Shown here piece after piece: positions 40,212-49,644 of a stretch of DNA of 64,000 nt. Position 1 is the first letter of the stretch. Each line of letters starts with the position of its first letter. The notes under the pieces were generated by a model, which saw only the letters and a list, made by a program, of their open reading frames with translations, did no database searches and was not told the DNA's origin. The position numbers and the translations under genes were made by a program. Origin of the DNA: Candidatus Saccharimonadota bacterium. Lineage in GTDB: Bacteria; Patescibacteriota; Saccharimonadia; Saccharimonadales; Saccharimonadaceae. The stretch is taken from positions 1-64,000 of the forward strand of contig JAEEUB010000001.1 in the NCBI GenBank assembly GCA_016286785.1. Reading direction: 5' to 3'.

Positions 40212-41158
40212 TTCAGTTTCTCCATCATTCTCTTAAGTTTCCTTCTTATTTTACTTCGCCTCGTTTCACTTAAGATTGCAATCTCAGTTTTCAGCTTTTC
40301 ATTATCCGCCATTAAGTCTTCATTATACTTCGTTAATCTTTCTATTTCCTCATTCAAACTATAATATTGTTTATCTAGCCAATCCTTCCCCTCTTGTAGC
40401 TCTGCTAGTACCTCGAATAACTGCCGAATAATATCCATATGATATTCATCAAACACCCCACCATACCGTTTTATTAATTCTTCCCTAAAAATTTTATCGT
40501 CTTCTTTTTTACCAATATGCGACAATGATGTTTCAACTTGCCTATAATAGAACAAAGGTTCTTCGACTAATCCCAATTTCCAATTATTCTTCAACATAGC
40601 ATTCCATCTATTCCAATCGTATCGAGTCCTCATCGGCCAATTTAGATTTAAGCCTTCCAAAGCCTCTCGTCGCATCAAAGAAGACCCTAACATATTGCAA
40701 GATACAAGCATATATGGGAATTTCATAGTATTTTTGTCGTACTTTTTCTCGTAATAATAATCGCTTGGATTATCGCGAAACAATCGCAAATTTGTGCACA
40801 CAGCGCCATATGAAGGATGCTTATCTAAAAACTTTACTGTTTTTTCAAGAAAAGTCGGGTCCAAAACATCGTCACCACAAAAATCTATTATATACTTATT
40901 TTTCATCAGTTCATCACACTGCCTACGACGTTTCGGACTTCCAAGATTCGTTTTGTATAAACGTTTTTCTGAAATTTTGTCATATTCTATCGACTGTAAC
41001 TTTTCTCTCGTAAATCCATCATTAGAACCATCGTCAATCAATATAACTTCAAAATCTTGAAAAGTTTGTTTTCTTAATGACTCAATAGCGTCGTCAACAA
41101 ACTCTCCCTGGTTATAGGCAAGTAAAGCAACACCAACCTTTGGTTTTTTCTTCTCCAT
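40208..41158 (-). CDS. Family 2 glycosyltransferase with C-terminal coiled coil
   Basis: VGVALLAYNQGEFVDDAIESLRKQTFQDFEVILIDDGSND. TATAAT 7 nt before ATG. Confidence 0.85.
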   Translation of the reverse strand: MEKKKPKVGVALLAYNQGEFVDDAIESLRKQTFQDFEVILIDDGSNDGFTREKLQSIEYDKISEKRLYKTNLGSPKRRRQCDELMKNKYIIDFCGDDVLDPTFLEKTVKFLDKHPSYGAVCTNLRLFRDNPSDYYYEKKYDKNTMKFPYMLVSCNMLGSSLMRREALEGLNLNWPMRTRYDWNRWNAMLKNNWKLGLVEEPLFYYRQVETSLSHIGKKEDDKIFREELIKRYGGVFDEYHMDIIRQLFEVLAELQEGKDWLDKQYYSLNEEIERLTKYNEDLMADNEKLKTEIAILSETRRSKIRRKLKRMMEKLK

Positions 41159-41197
41159 TGTTTACATTATAACACACCAATATGATATAATTACGTA

Positions 41198-41737
41198 ATG
41201 GAAAATGATATATATCAAGAAAGATATTTAAAACATCAACTAGATAAAAAAGAAGAACTCATAAAGATTATGAAGGAACGTCACTCGAATCGTCGTTTTG
41301 ATGATAAGCCAATACCACAAGAAATAATCGATGAGTTAATTTCCGTCGTAGAATTGGCCCCTTCAAGTTGTGATCGTAAAGCAATCAAAGTCGAAGTTAT
41401 AACCGATCGAGACAAAAAAGCACTTCTTGGAGGAATTCTAGTTGGTGGAGTAGGTTGGATTCATAGAGCACCAGCCATCTTGCTAATTACGGCAGATCCC
41501 AAAGCTTACAAAGCCGAAGGTGAAATAAAGTTTATGCCTTATCTAGATGGCGGAGTCGTTTCTCAGCAACTTGCACTTACTGCCACTTCACTCGGAATTC
41601 ACGGCTGTTTTGCCAATCCGAATATTAGAGATTTTAATGTAGATCATTACCACAAAATTTTTGGTCCAAATATCCTTACGATGGCATTCGCTATCGGATA
41701 TCCTATCGAAGAAGACTCATCCGATAAAGAAAAATAG
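41198..41737 (+). CDS. Nitroreductase family protein
   Basis: MKERHSNRRFDDKPIPQEIIDELISVVELAPSSCDRKAIKVEVI. TATAAT 6 nt before ATG. Confidence 0.85.
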   Translation: MENDIYQERYLKHQLDKKEELIKIMKERHSNRRFDDKPIPQEIIDELISVVELAPSSCDRKAIKVEVITDRDKKALLGGILVGGVGWIHRAPAILLITADPKAYKAEGEIKFMPYLDGGVVSQQLALTATSLGIHGCFANPNIRDFNVDHYHKIFGPNILTMAFAIGYPIEEDSSDKEK

Positions 41738-43412
41738 CAATCTGTCGTCTTGTAATTATTACACCGTCTGCAAATTCACCTTCTCTGGCGTAATACTTTG
41801 TTATTCCTTTAGTGTAAGCCCAGTTTATAGCATTCGCCATTTCAATATTGCTTGGTAAATCTTCCAAATTACTATCATAAGCCAACGGTTCATCTTCGTA
41901 TCTCCATAAGAATATCGCAACTTCTCTTCTAGTTATCTGCATATATGGTGCATATTCACCAGGCGAACTATAGTATTTTGTAGTACCGTTGTTGTAAGCC
42001 CAAATAATAGCCTTTGTTCCCAACTCATCATTAACTGATAAATCTTCAAATATTTCACTAGCATTTGAAATATCAACATCTGGTGAACCAGCAAGTCTCC
42101 ATAAGAATATCGCAACTTCTCTTCTAGTTATCTGCATATATGGTGCATATTCACCAGGCGAACTATAGTATTTTGTAATACCGTTGTTGTAAGCCCAATC
42201 AATCGCTAACCGGCCATAGTAGTCATCTGGTAAATCATTAAAAGTCTCATCAGCATCAACTGGTATATCATTTAATAAATACAATGCCAAGGCCGTCTCA
42301 CCTCTCGATAATAATCCTGGCGTTTCCTTATCGACAGTTTCTAATATATTATCAATATCATCAACCTTCTTATCGGGATATTTATTTTGAAATCTAATTA
42401 AGAATTTGTTTAATTGTGCAGTGTCAACTTTTGTATCGGGAGAAAACTCACCCCTTTTGGAATAATAATTCGTTATACCATTTTCATACATCCATCTTAT
42501 AGCTTCAGCACTAAGATTGTCTTCTGGCATATCACAAAAGATATCACAACCAGAAAGTTCATCCTCGTCGGTTATTCCACCAAACCAATCCTCAAATAGC
42601 TTATAAAAATTCAAGTTTCCATACGCATTACAACCATCACTCCATCCACTAAGTGTTGCTGCATTTGGCTGATAAGGCGTATAACGATACAATGCAGAAG
42701 TCGCCAAATTTCTAATATTCACCACCGAACCACCACAAGAAGCTGACGGATTATATTGTACATAGTTGTTTCCAAGCGGATAATTTGTCCATCCTCCATT
42801 AAGTACGGTTCTAAATAGTGCAGCTGCATTTCGAATCTGATTTTTTAATCCATAATACTCCGATGAGCATGCCGCCGTATCAGGACATCCGTAACCAGTA
42901 GCCGATCTATACTGCTGACTATGCGGGAAAGTGTCTGTTACTAAACTTTGCTCTTTTTCAAGCAGTACCAATAAAACCTGCGGATTAATTCGATAATCCT
43001 GCGCCGCTTGATAAATTATATGAGCAGCCGTCCCACCATCAAATACTTCATCTGCCATACATACGAAATGACCATCTCTTACGTGCCAAGTTCTAGGTGG
43101 AGATATCTCCGAGAAATAAGAGACCTTATCTCCAGCCGTATATCTTCCAAGACTCGTATCCCAACAAGAATTCTTAGATTCGAGAAAAGACTGAATCTGA
43201 GATTCACTCATTGAATCATAATTACTCATCTGAAAATCCGAAATAATATAACCCGGATCAAATGCAGATACATTTGCCGCACCTGCATCATTATTTAATA
43301 TTTCGTGTTTTTGCGCCAAAATAGTAAAACTAAATACAGCAACAAAAACCCCACCCACTAGATACCATATTCTTTTATCTCGTCGCTTTATTATACTATG
43401 CTTTATACTCAT
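41703..43412 (-). CDS. Secreted/surface protein with C-terminal SLH-like repeats
   Basis: N-terminal TM; repeats AINWAYxxGITKYYxxxGEYAPYMQITRREVAIFLWR; SLH-like. Confidence 0.78.
   Translation of the reverse strand: MSIKHSIIKRRDKRIWYLVGGVFVAVFSFTILAQKHEILNNDAGAANVSAFDPGYIISDFQMSNYDSMSESQIQSFLESKNSCWDTSLGRYTAGDKVSYFSEISPPRTWHVRDGHFVCMADEVFDGGTAAHIIYQAAQDYRINPQVLLVLLEKEQSLVTDTFPHSQQYRSATGYGCPDTAACSSEYYGLKNQIRNAAALFRTVLNGGWTNYPLGNNYVQYNPSASCGGSVVNIRNLATSALYRYTPYQPNAATLSGWSDGCNAYGNLNFYKLFEDWFGGITDEDELSGCDIFCDMPEDNLSAEAIRWMYENGITNYYSKRGEFSPDTKVDTAQLNKFLIRFQNKYPDKKVDDIDNILETVDKETPGLLSRGETALALYLLNDIPVDADETFNDLPDDYYGRLAIDWAYNNGITKYYSSPGEYAPYMQITRREVAIFLWRLAGSPDVDISNASEIFEDLSVNDELGTKAIIWAYNNGTTKYYSSPGEYAPYMQITRREVAIFLWRYEDEPLAYDSNLEDLPSNIEMANAINWAYTKGITKYYAREGEFADGVIITRRQIAIFLYRMSLLR
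41901..42002. repeat. Direct repeat copy 1 within the SLH region
   Basis: ~102 bp, one mismatch relative to 42096-42197 (tgtagtacc versus tgtaatacc). Confidence 0.85.
42096..42197. repeat. Direct repeat copy 2 within the SLH region
   Basis: See 41901-42002. Confidence 0.85.
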
Positions 43413-43969
43413 TAGATTTCAACCTCACCTTTTATAATTCCGCTCTTTTCACCCGACGTTATTCTTATTTCAATCCCATAAGCCCCAGTTCCAACATTCG
43501 AAACAGGAACATCAAATCCTTCACAAGTAGCCGTAGAAGCTGAGTTTACAATATTAGCACTCTCATCATAAACTGTATCCCCATTACTCATTAAATTTAA
43601 AACACAAATACCATCACTTAAATATTGATCAATATTTACTCTAATAGCAATTTTGTCATTTAAAACCCCAGCATAAGTCACCGATCCAGATAATTCTTCA
43701 CTTAGATTTGGATCATCACCTTCATATTGTATTACTTTCTTGTCATCAACCTCATCATTGTTTTCTTCCGTAATATTATCTATTACTTCTTCTTTTTCTT
43801 TCTTCTTTTCTTCGCTAATAGTCTGTTCCTGTTCTTCTTGCTCATTGGGCTTATTATTAAAATAATTATCCCAAACTAAATAACAAACTATAGAAGCAGC
43901 AATTAGAAGTATTAAAATAATTAACCATGAAATCCATTTTTTACTGCGTCTACGTTTTTTTGATATCAT
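43412..43969 (-). CDS. Membrane-anchored hypothetical protein with acidic linker
   Basis: Basic N-terminus, single TM, Glu-rich linker, extracellular beta-type domain. Confidence 0.6.
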   Translation of the reverse strand: MISKKRRRSKKWISWLIILILLIAASIVCYLVWDNYFNNKPNEQEEQEQTISEEKKKEKEEVIDNITEENNDEVDDKKVIQYEGDDPNLSEELSGSVTYAGVLNDKIAIRVNIDQYLSDGICVLNLMSNGDTVYDESANIVNSASTATCEGFDVPVSNVGTGAYGIEIRITSGEKSGIIKGEVEI

Positions 43970-44019
43970 TACAAAATTCCTATTATTATCATACCATAAC
44001 CCTTATAAAAGAAAAGATA

Positions 44020-45345
44020 TTATAAGAAGTTTACGGAGTTTTCTAAACCCACACCATATTCTCGTTCAAAGAAATCATACCTCTTCATTATCCATTCAAT
44101 CATCTCATTTACCTCCTTATAATAATCACCTTTATCCCACTTTTCATTATCTATCTCTGCAACTTTAGCTATTTCTTCTGCTTGCTTCCTCACACGAGTT
44201 ACATATTCCACTTTGCGGCCAGACATTTTTCGTTGAAACTCTGCTTTAATCACGTCAATAAACTCAGGTATTTCCGTTAATCTAAACATTATCTCAGAAA
44301 GAAAACCACTTCCACTAGTTACATCATCGCTTGATTCTCTTTCATATTCTTCTCTTAATGGCAATTCTCGTTTTCTTACCATAGTTTCTTCCGTAGAATA
44401 AAAAACCACTCCAATCCAATTACCCCAATTCTTATTACAAAAAGCCAAATCAAAATCCCATCCGGGACCAACGTGAATTTTATCATTAAATCCATCTTTA
44501 TAAAAATAAAAACTAGTCCAGTAAGCATCTGGATTAACCGAAAATTCAGAAAGTAAATAATAATCAGCCCATGAATTAACATCAATTAGCTTTTCAATCT
44601 CTGTGTAATCTTTTTTCGAAACAGCATCTTCAAGCTTGTTATATGTGACCATAAAATCGCTTACCGCTATTTCTCTTTTATCCTCATCTAACACATCTTT
44701 TACTACTAATATATCGCCATTACTAGTTACATAATAATCTTCCCCAAGACCATAAATATTATCAAGTTCCACTAATATACCCATGGAATCTTTTAGATTA
44801 ACAGAGTTTTTACTGATTTCAATTGCATTAGTTAAAAAATATAGCCCCTCATATTCTCCATTTATATATAGCTCCGTAAAGCTACCCCTAAAAGAATAAT
44901 CAATCTCAAGCATTGTTTCCAAATCAAAAGCTATTGCATTTCTAATATACGCATCGTCTAACTCATTGTTTAATAGATACCACTTCCTCGCCTCCCCCAT
45001 CCCAAACATATCCACTTTATTCTCAAACTTTATCTGAAAAGGTTTTTTCTCTTGTACCCAAGTACCATTCCCCCTCCCCTTCACCTCCACTCCACCATAT
45101 TCCAAAATTTCACCACCATTATATATTTGTAAATCATTCCCCTCATACTTCGTTTCTTTAGAACCACTCTTGATTTCATCCAGGCTCACCCCATTTAAAT
45201 CAATATTAATCCTTGGTACCCCTCTGTCTGGAAATCTATTGTATAAAGCATTGTCTATAATTCCCTTAATCAAAAACCCGACCGCCGTCGAAATCACCAA
45301 AAAAAACCCAATCCAAACAGCCACCCACCTTCCCTTATTATTCAT
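44020..45345 (-). CDS. CotH kinase family protein
   Basis: VEVKGRGNGTWVQEKKPFQIKFENKVDMFGMGEARKWYLLNNELDDAYIRNAIAFDLE; CotH-like core. Confidence 0.82.
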   Translation of the reverse strand: MNNKGRWVAVWIGFFLVISTAVGFLIKGIIDNALYNRFPDRGVPRINIDLNGVSLDEIKSGSKETKYEGNDLQIYNGGEILEYGGVEVKGRGNGTWVQEKKPFQIKFENKVDMFGMGEARKWYLLNNELDDAYIRNAIAFDLETMLEIDYSFRGSFTELYINGEYEGLYFLTNAIEISKNSVNLKDSMGILVELDNIYGLGEDYYVTSNGDILVVKDVLDEDKREIAVSDFMVTYNKLEDAVSKKDYTEIEKLIDVNSWADYYLLSEFSVNPDAYWTSFYFYKDGFNDKIHVGPGWDFDLAFCNKNWGNWIGVVFYSTEETMVRKRELPLREEYERESSDDVTSGSGFLSEIMFRLTEIPEFIDVIKAEFQRKMSGRKVEYVTRVRKQAEEIAKVAEIDNEKWDKGDYYKEVNEMIEWIMKRYDFFEREYGVGLENSVNFL

Positions 45346-45459
45346 GTCTATATTTTACCATATTATCTTAGATCAAAATCAACCACTAGAAACCAAAAAT
45401 CAAACATAATCAACCAGTTAGCCTACCATGTGCCAAGTTCTAATCCCAAACCAGTTGGT

Positions 45460-45792
45460 TTATTCCCCTTCAAGCTCCAACCCTAAAATATCCGCAGCCT
45501 TCTCTAAAACCTTCTTTTGCTCCTCCGTACACCCAATCATTCGCTCTTTAAACAGTTTTACGGTTTCCTCGTGTTTATAATCTAGAATTTCTAGAGACCT
45601 CGCCGCACCTGGCACCTTTCTCAATGCTCCCTTAGCCACTAAATTATCTACATGCTCAGCCACCGCCGACACAGACGATAGTCCAAGTCCAGCCATAATT
45701 TCACGATAAGATGGCGAATAATCGTTTGTCTCTGTAAATTCCTGCAAAAAGTTTAATACCGCTAATTGTTTTTTTGTTAACTTTAAACCCAT
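45460..45792 (-). CDS. LexA-like winged-helix protein without an S24 peptidase domain (110 aa)
   Basis: LTKKQLAVLNFLQEFTETNDYSPSYREIMAGLGLSSVSAVAEHVDNLVAKGALRK; ends before any autoprotease domain. Confidence 0.75.
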   Translation of the reverse strand: MGLKLTKKQLAVLNFLQEFTETNDYSPSYREIMAGLGLSSVSAVAEHVDNLVAKGALRKVPGAARSLEILDYKHEETVKLFKERMIGCTEEQKKVLEKAADILGLELEGE

Positions 45793-45796
45793 ATGC

Positions 45797-45806
45797 TATA
45801 ATTATA
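45797..45806. promoter_or_regulatory. Palindromic bidirectional -10 element TATAATTATA between divergent genes
   Basis: TATAAT on + (45797-45802) and on - (45806-45801), each 8 nt from its start codon. Confidence 0.65.
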
Positions 45807-45810
45807 AACA

Positions 45811-47553
45811 ATGGAAAAAAATAAATCAATTGATGGACTACGTCCTCGTCGTGTCTCAAAAAATACGGCCACCCCTAATAGTTCTGTAAAAAAGGTCGTA
45901 AAAAAATCCTCGCCTAGTAAAAAAACCACCGTTAAAACTGCACTAAAAACCAAGAGTTCTGCAAAAACTACAAAACCCCGCAAAACCACATCAATCAAAG
46001 TTCAGTCCAAAACTCCTAAGTCAACTAAAACTAAACCAGAAGAATCAACTAATTTAATCGAGACCGAATCTTTAAATACTATAAAAGAATCAGAAGCCGT
46101 AGAAGATTTTTTAAAACCAGTACAAGCATTTGACTTTAATAGCGAAAACGGCAAACTAGAAGTCGCCGAAAATAATCCAAAAAACAATCTGGTCCAGAAA
46201 AAACAACTAGAAAAAAATAAAAAACAGAAAAAACCTATGTCTAAAAAACGTAAAATTACCCTTTCGATCATCCTAATTATTCTACTCCTAGTCCTTGGCG
46301 CCGGCATCGCGTTTATCATTTGGGGTAACGATATTATCGCTAAAATCACTGGCGGCCAAGGCAATATCCTAGATTTAGTCTTCCAGGAAGAAAAATACGA
46401 ACCCCTAAAAACCGACGAAAACGGCCGCACCAATATTCTAGCATTTGGTACAAGCGGCTATAATATGGACGGCGAAGAAGGTAACGGCACCCATGACGGA
46501 GCCCAACTTACCGACTCCATTATGGTAATCAGTCTAGATCAAGAAACTGGCGATCTCGCCATGCTTTCCCTTCCCCGCGATCTTAAAGCTTCCCCCACTT
46601 GCACCGCTACTGGCAAAATCAACGAAGTTTACTGGTGTAATAATATGAATAACGACAACGAACAAGCCGGCGCCGAAGCTCTCATGGAAGAAGTAAGCCG
46701 AATCTTAGGAATCGATTTCCAATATTACGCTCACCTTAACTGGGGTGCTCTCGTACAAATCGTAAACACACTAGGCGGCATTAATGTTACTCTAGACGAA
46801 GACATCGCTGACTACGGTTGGACAAATGCCGTATTCGAAGCCGGCAAAGAATACACAATCGACGGAGAACAAGCCCTTGGTCTTGCCCGTGCTCGCCACG
46901 GAACCGCTTCTGGCGATTTTACCCGTGGTGCCTCTCAGCAAAAAATTCTCATTGGTATCAAAGACAAGATTTTCGAAAATGGCCTCGCTATTACCGATAT
47001 TATTAATTTAGCCGGCACTCTAGGTGACAATCTACGCACCAACTTTTCTCTTGATGAAATGAGGACCCTTGCACACCTTATGTCGGATTTTGATTTTGAT
47101 TCCGCCCGCCAAGTTTCTCTTATCGAACCAGAAATGCTCATGACGACCGGTACAATCAATGGTATTTCTTACGTCCTACCTGCTGGCGGTGCCAACTATT
47201 ATACAAGGATTCAAAATCATGTTGCCAAAATGTTTAGTAGCAATCCAAGAGATTACGAAGATTATTCTATTCTAGTTCTTAACGCAACCGAAACTCCTGG
47301 TCTTGCTACAGCCGAAAAGAACAACCTAGAAGAAGACGAATACCAAAACATCTATATAGACGACGCCCCAGAAGGTGAATACGAAGGCGACTATATATTA
47401 TATATGGTTAAAGACACTGCCCCAGGCGTCAAAAAACTCCTCGAACAAAAATATAACACCACCGCCAAATCACTCGAAGAGCTTCCGACTAACATCAGTC
47501 AAGATTATCATTTCGTAATTATCATCAATAAAACAGAATCTGAAGCCAAATAA
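45811..47553 (+). CDS. LytR-CpsA-Psr (LCP) family cell-wall polymer ligase
   Basis: DSIMVISLDQETGDLAMLSLPRDLK; LGGINVTLDEDI; GEQALGLARARHG. Confidence 0.92.
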   Translation: MEKNKSIDGLRPRRVSKNTATPNSSVKKVVKKSSPSKKTTVKTALKTKSSAKTTKPRKTTSIKVQSKTPKSTKTKPEESTNLIETESLNTIKESEAVEDFLKPVQAFDFNSENGKLEVAENNPKNNLVQKKQLEKNKKQKKPMSKKRKITLSIILIILLLVLGAGIAFIIWGNDIIAKITGGQGNILDLVFQEEKYEPLKTDENGRTNILAFGTSGYNMDGEEGNGTHDGAQLTDSIMVISLDQETGDLAMLSLPRDLKASPTCTATGKINEVYWCNNMNNDNEQAGAEALMEEVSRILGIDFQYYAHLNWGALVQIVNTLGGINVTLDEDIADYGWTNAVFEAGKEYTIDGEQALGLARARHGTASGDFTRGASQQKILIGIKDKIFENGLAITDIINLAGTLGDNLRTNFSLDEMRTLAHLMSDFDFDSARQVSLIEPEMLMTTGTINGISYVLPAGGANYYTRIQNHVAKMFSSNPRDYEDYSILVLNATETPGLATAEKNNLEEDEYQNIYIDDAPEGEYEGDYILYMVKDTAPGVKKLLEQKYNTTAKSLEELPTNISQDYHFVIIINKTESEAK

Positions 47554-47616
47554 AATATATTTAACCAGCAATAAAACCCCATTCATTATAATTGAATTTC
47601 AATAAAGAAGTAGAAC

Positions 47617-47675
47617 AATACTTTTTGGAACCATAAGCTTGGCCGAACGGCCTTGAGTGTGTTCCAAAAAGTATT
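47617..47675. repeat. Nested palindromic element, copy B (convergent intergenic region)
   Basis: Perfect 15-bp arms AATACTTTTTGGAAC/GTTCCAAAAAGTATT around the 29-nt core cataagcttggccgaacggccttgagtgt. Confidence 0.78.
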
Positions 47676-47686
47676 ATTTACTTCGC

Positions 47687-48151
47687 TTATTCAACATCCA
47701 CCTTACTAATAATAAGCTTTCTTTCTCTTCCCTCCCCTTCCGAATGAGTCTCAATATCCGAATAATCCTGTGCTACCTTATGTACAATCCTTCTATCCGC
47801 CGCATTAAGATCGAGTATCATATTTTCACCGGTCTTACGTACTTTCGCAATCCACCCTTCTGCTTTTTCCGCAATCCTGTCAGCCCTCTGCTTCTTGTAG
47901 TTTGCTACATCTACATTTACCCTCGTAATCTCAGCTTCTTTCGATACTAAAGCCATCGAAACAATATGCTGCAACGCTCTTAGATTATCCGCATTTCGCC
48001 CAATTAAGAGCGAATTAAGCGATGTAGACGGTACCGACAGTTGAATCACCTCATCGTCAATCGTAGAATACACTGCTACATTAATCCCAAAGAAACTAAG
48101 CAGGTCCTCCAGGTATTTTGCTGCAAATCTAATTGATTCGTCTTTATTCAT
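47687..48151 (-). CDS. jag: KH-R3H RNA-binding protein Jag/KhpB
   Basis: KH (LLIGRNADNLRALQHIVSMAL) and R3H (LDLNAADRRIVHKVAQDYSDIETHSEGEGRERKLIIS); next to yidC. Confidence 0.88.
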   Translation of the reverse strand: MNKDESIRFAAKYLEDLLSFFGINVAVYSTIDDEVIQLSVPSTSLNSLLIGRNADNLRALQHIVSMALVSKEAEITRVNVDVANYKKQRADRIAEKAEGWIAKVRKTGENMILDLNAADRRIVHKVAQDYSDIETHSEGEGRERKLIISKVDVE

Positions 48152-48154
48152 TTG

Positions 48155-49255
48155 TTATCTCCTTTTCTTTTTAATATCTTTTGCGGAGATTCTAGTTATT
48201 TTTGTTCCTGTTTTTTTATTTTCCACCACTTCAGCTTCTTGAATTTTTCTAAGCTCTTTTAATACAGCCTTATCAGTCATATCATCGATCTCTTTATCGA
48301 TGCTCTTTAAAATAATTCTCTGTTGCACTACAGTAATTATATTACTAAGGAAATAATAAAAAGCCAGAGCCCCATTTAGATTAAACATGATTACAAACAT
48401 CATTATTGGCATCATCATAGACATTTGTCCGGTAGCCATACTACTAATGTCCGAATCATCAATCTCTTTTCCATCTTTAGCTTCTTTTAAGAGTTCACGG
48501 AATTTCTTTTTCTTTTCCGACTTACCAGATGGCATTTGTTGTTTTGTGGCTATATATTGTATTACAGATGCCAGGATGGCACATACTAGTATAAATAGAG
48601 CACTCCACGAAAACTTACCAGTTAAAACATCGCTCGCTTTCACATCTAGATTAATTACACCTAGCAGTTGCGGGTGAAAATCGTAGGCTATCTTATCTTC
48701 TTTTGCAACTTCGTCATTAACTAAATCAGCAAGATAAACTTCTTGTTTTTCTTCTAATGCCCTAATTTCTGAACCTTCATAAGCTACAATATCATATGCA
48801 CGGTTCATTAGGTTATCAGTCGGAAGTGGTGTTGCTATCACCCGAATAGCCGAAAAAATTGCAATAAATATAGGTAATTGTATTAATATAGTCAATATCG
48901 AAGCAAAAGGCTTTACATTGTATCTCTTATAAAGATCCATGGTTTGCAAAGATTCTAACTGCTTATTTCCTTTACAATTCTTTTTTATCTCCGTTAATTG
49001 TGGCTGCAGCTTGCGCAGTAGTTTAGTTTGATTTAGTTGTTTTCTAGAAAGTGGCCACATGCAAAGCTTTACAATTAAAGTAAAGATTATAATAGCAAGC
49101 CCAAAATCATGCACCAGATTAAAGATTACAAACAGTATATTTACAATTGGTCTTACCACTATCAAATCAATAAAATTAAATGGCCCGCCAGTAATGATTG
49201 AGCCTACTACAAAAGCCACAAACAACGACCAGTAGATAAACTTTTTCACACTCAT
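48155..49255 (-). CDS. yidC: Membrane protein insertase YidC
   Basis: Oxa1/YidC topology; KLRKLQPQLTEIKK, DLYKRYNVKPFASIL; downstream of rnpA. Confidence 0.92.
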   Translation of the reverse strand: MSVKKFIYWSLFVAFVVGSIITGGPFNFIDLIVVRPIVNILFVIFNLVHDFGLAIIIFTLIVKLCMWPLSRKQLNQTKLLRKLQPQLTEIKKNCKGNKQLESLQTMDLYKRYNVKPFASILTILIQLPIFIAIFSAIRVIATPLPTDNLMNRAYDIVAYEGSEIRALEEKQEVYLADLVNDEVAKEDKIAYDFHPQLLGVINLDVKASDVLTGKFSWSALFILVCAILASVIQYIATKQQMPSGKSEKKKKFRELLKEAKDGKEIDDSDISSMATGQMSMMMPIMMFVIMFNLNGALAFYYFLSNIITVVQQRIILKSIDKEIDDMTDKAVLKELRKIQEAEVVENKKTGTKITRISAKDIKKKRR

Positions 49256-49271
49256 AATTAATCTAATTATA

Positions 49272-49610
49272 TCACAACTTACTCTGCTCTACTAGTAACC
49301 CCAATGTTTCCTCGAGTTCATTAAAAGGTATTTTGGCAAGTTTTTTCGAATAAACCACAAAAACATAGTCCGTCTTTTTAGGAAACTTATCGAAATTGAG
49401 CCTTACTGCTTCATAAATTCTTCGCCTAATTCTATTTCTACCTACCGCAGTTTTCTCCACTTTTTTTGACACTACGACACCCACCCTAGTAAAACCTCTT
49501 TCATTTTTCACAAAAACTAGAGACATCCTAGGCGTCCTTACTGTCTTTCCCTTTTGGTATACATACCTCACTCCCCCACGCGAATGAAACCGATACTTCT
49601 TACTCAGCAT
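49272..49610 (-). CDS. rnpA: Ribonuclease P protein component
   Basis: SRGGVRYVYQKGKTVRTPRMSLVFVKN; VGRNRIRRRIYEAVR. Confidence 0.92.
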   Translation of the reverse strand: MLSKKYRFHSRGGVRYVYQKGKTVRTPRMSLVFVKNERGFTRVGVVVSKKVEKTAVGRNRIRRRIYEAVRLNFDKFPKKTDYVFVVYSKKLAKIPFNELEETLGLLVEQSKL

Positions 49611-49644
49611 ATTATATATTATACATCAAAATAGAAAGTACATC

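Noticed and set aside
47657-47950. 97-aa + strand ORF
   Set aside because: Antisense to jag, with no SD or recognisable domain.
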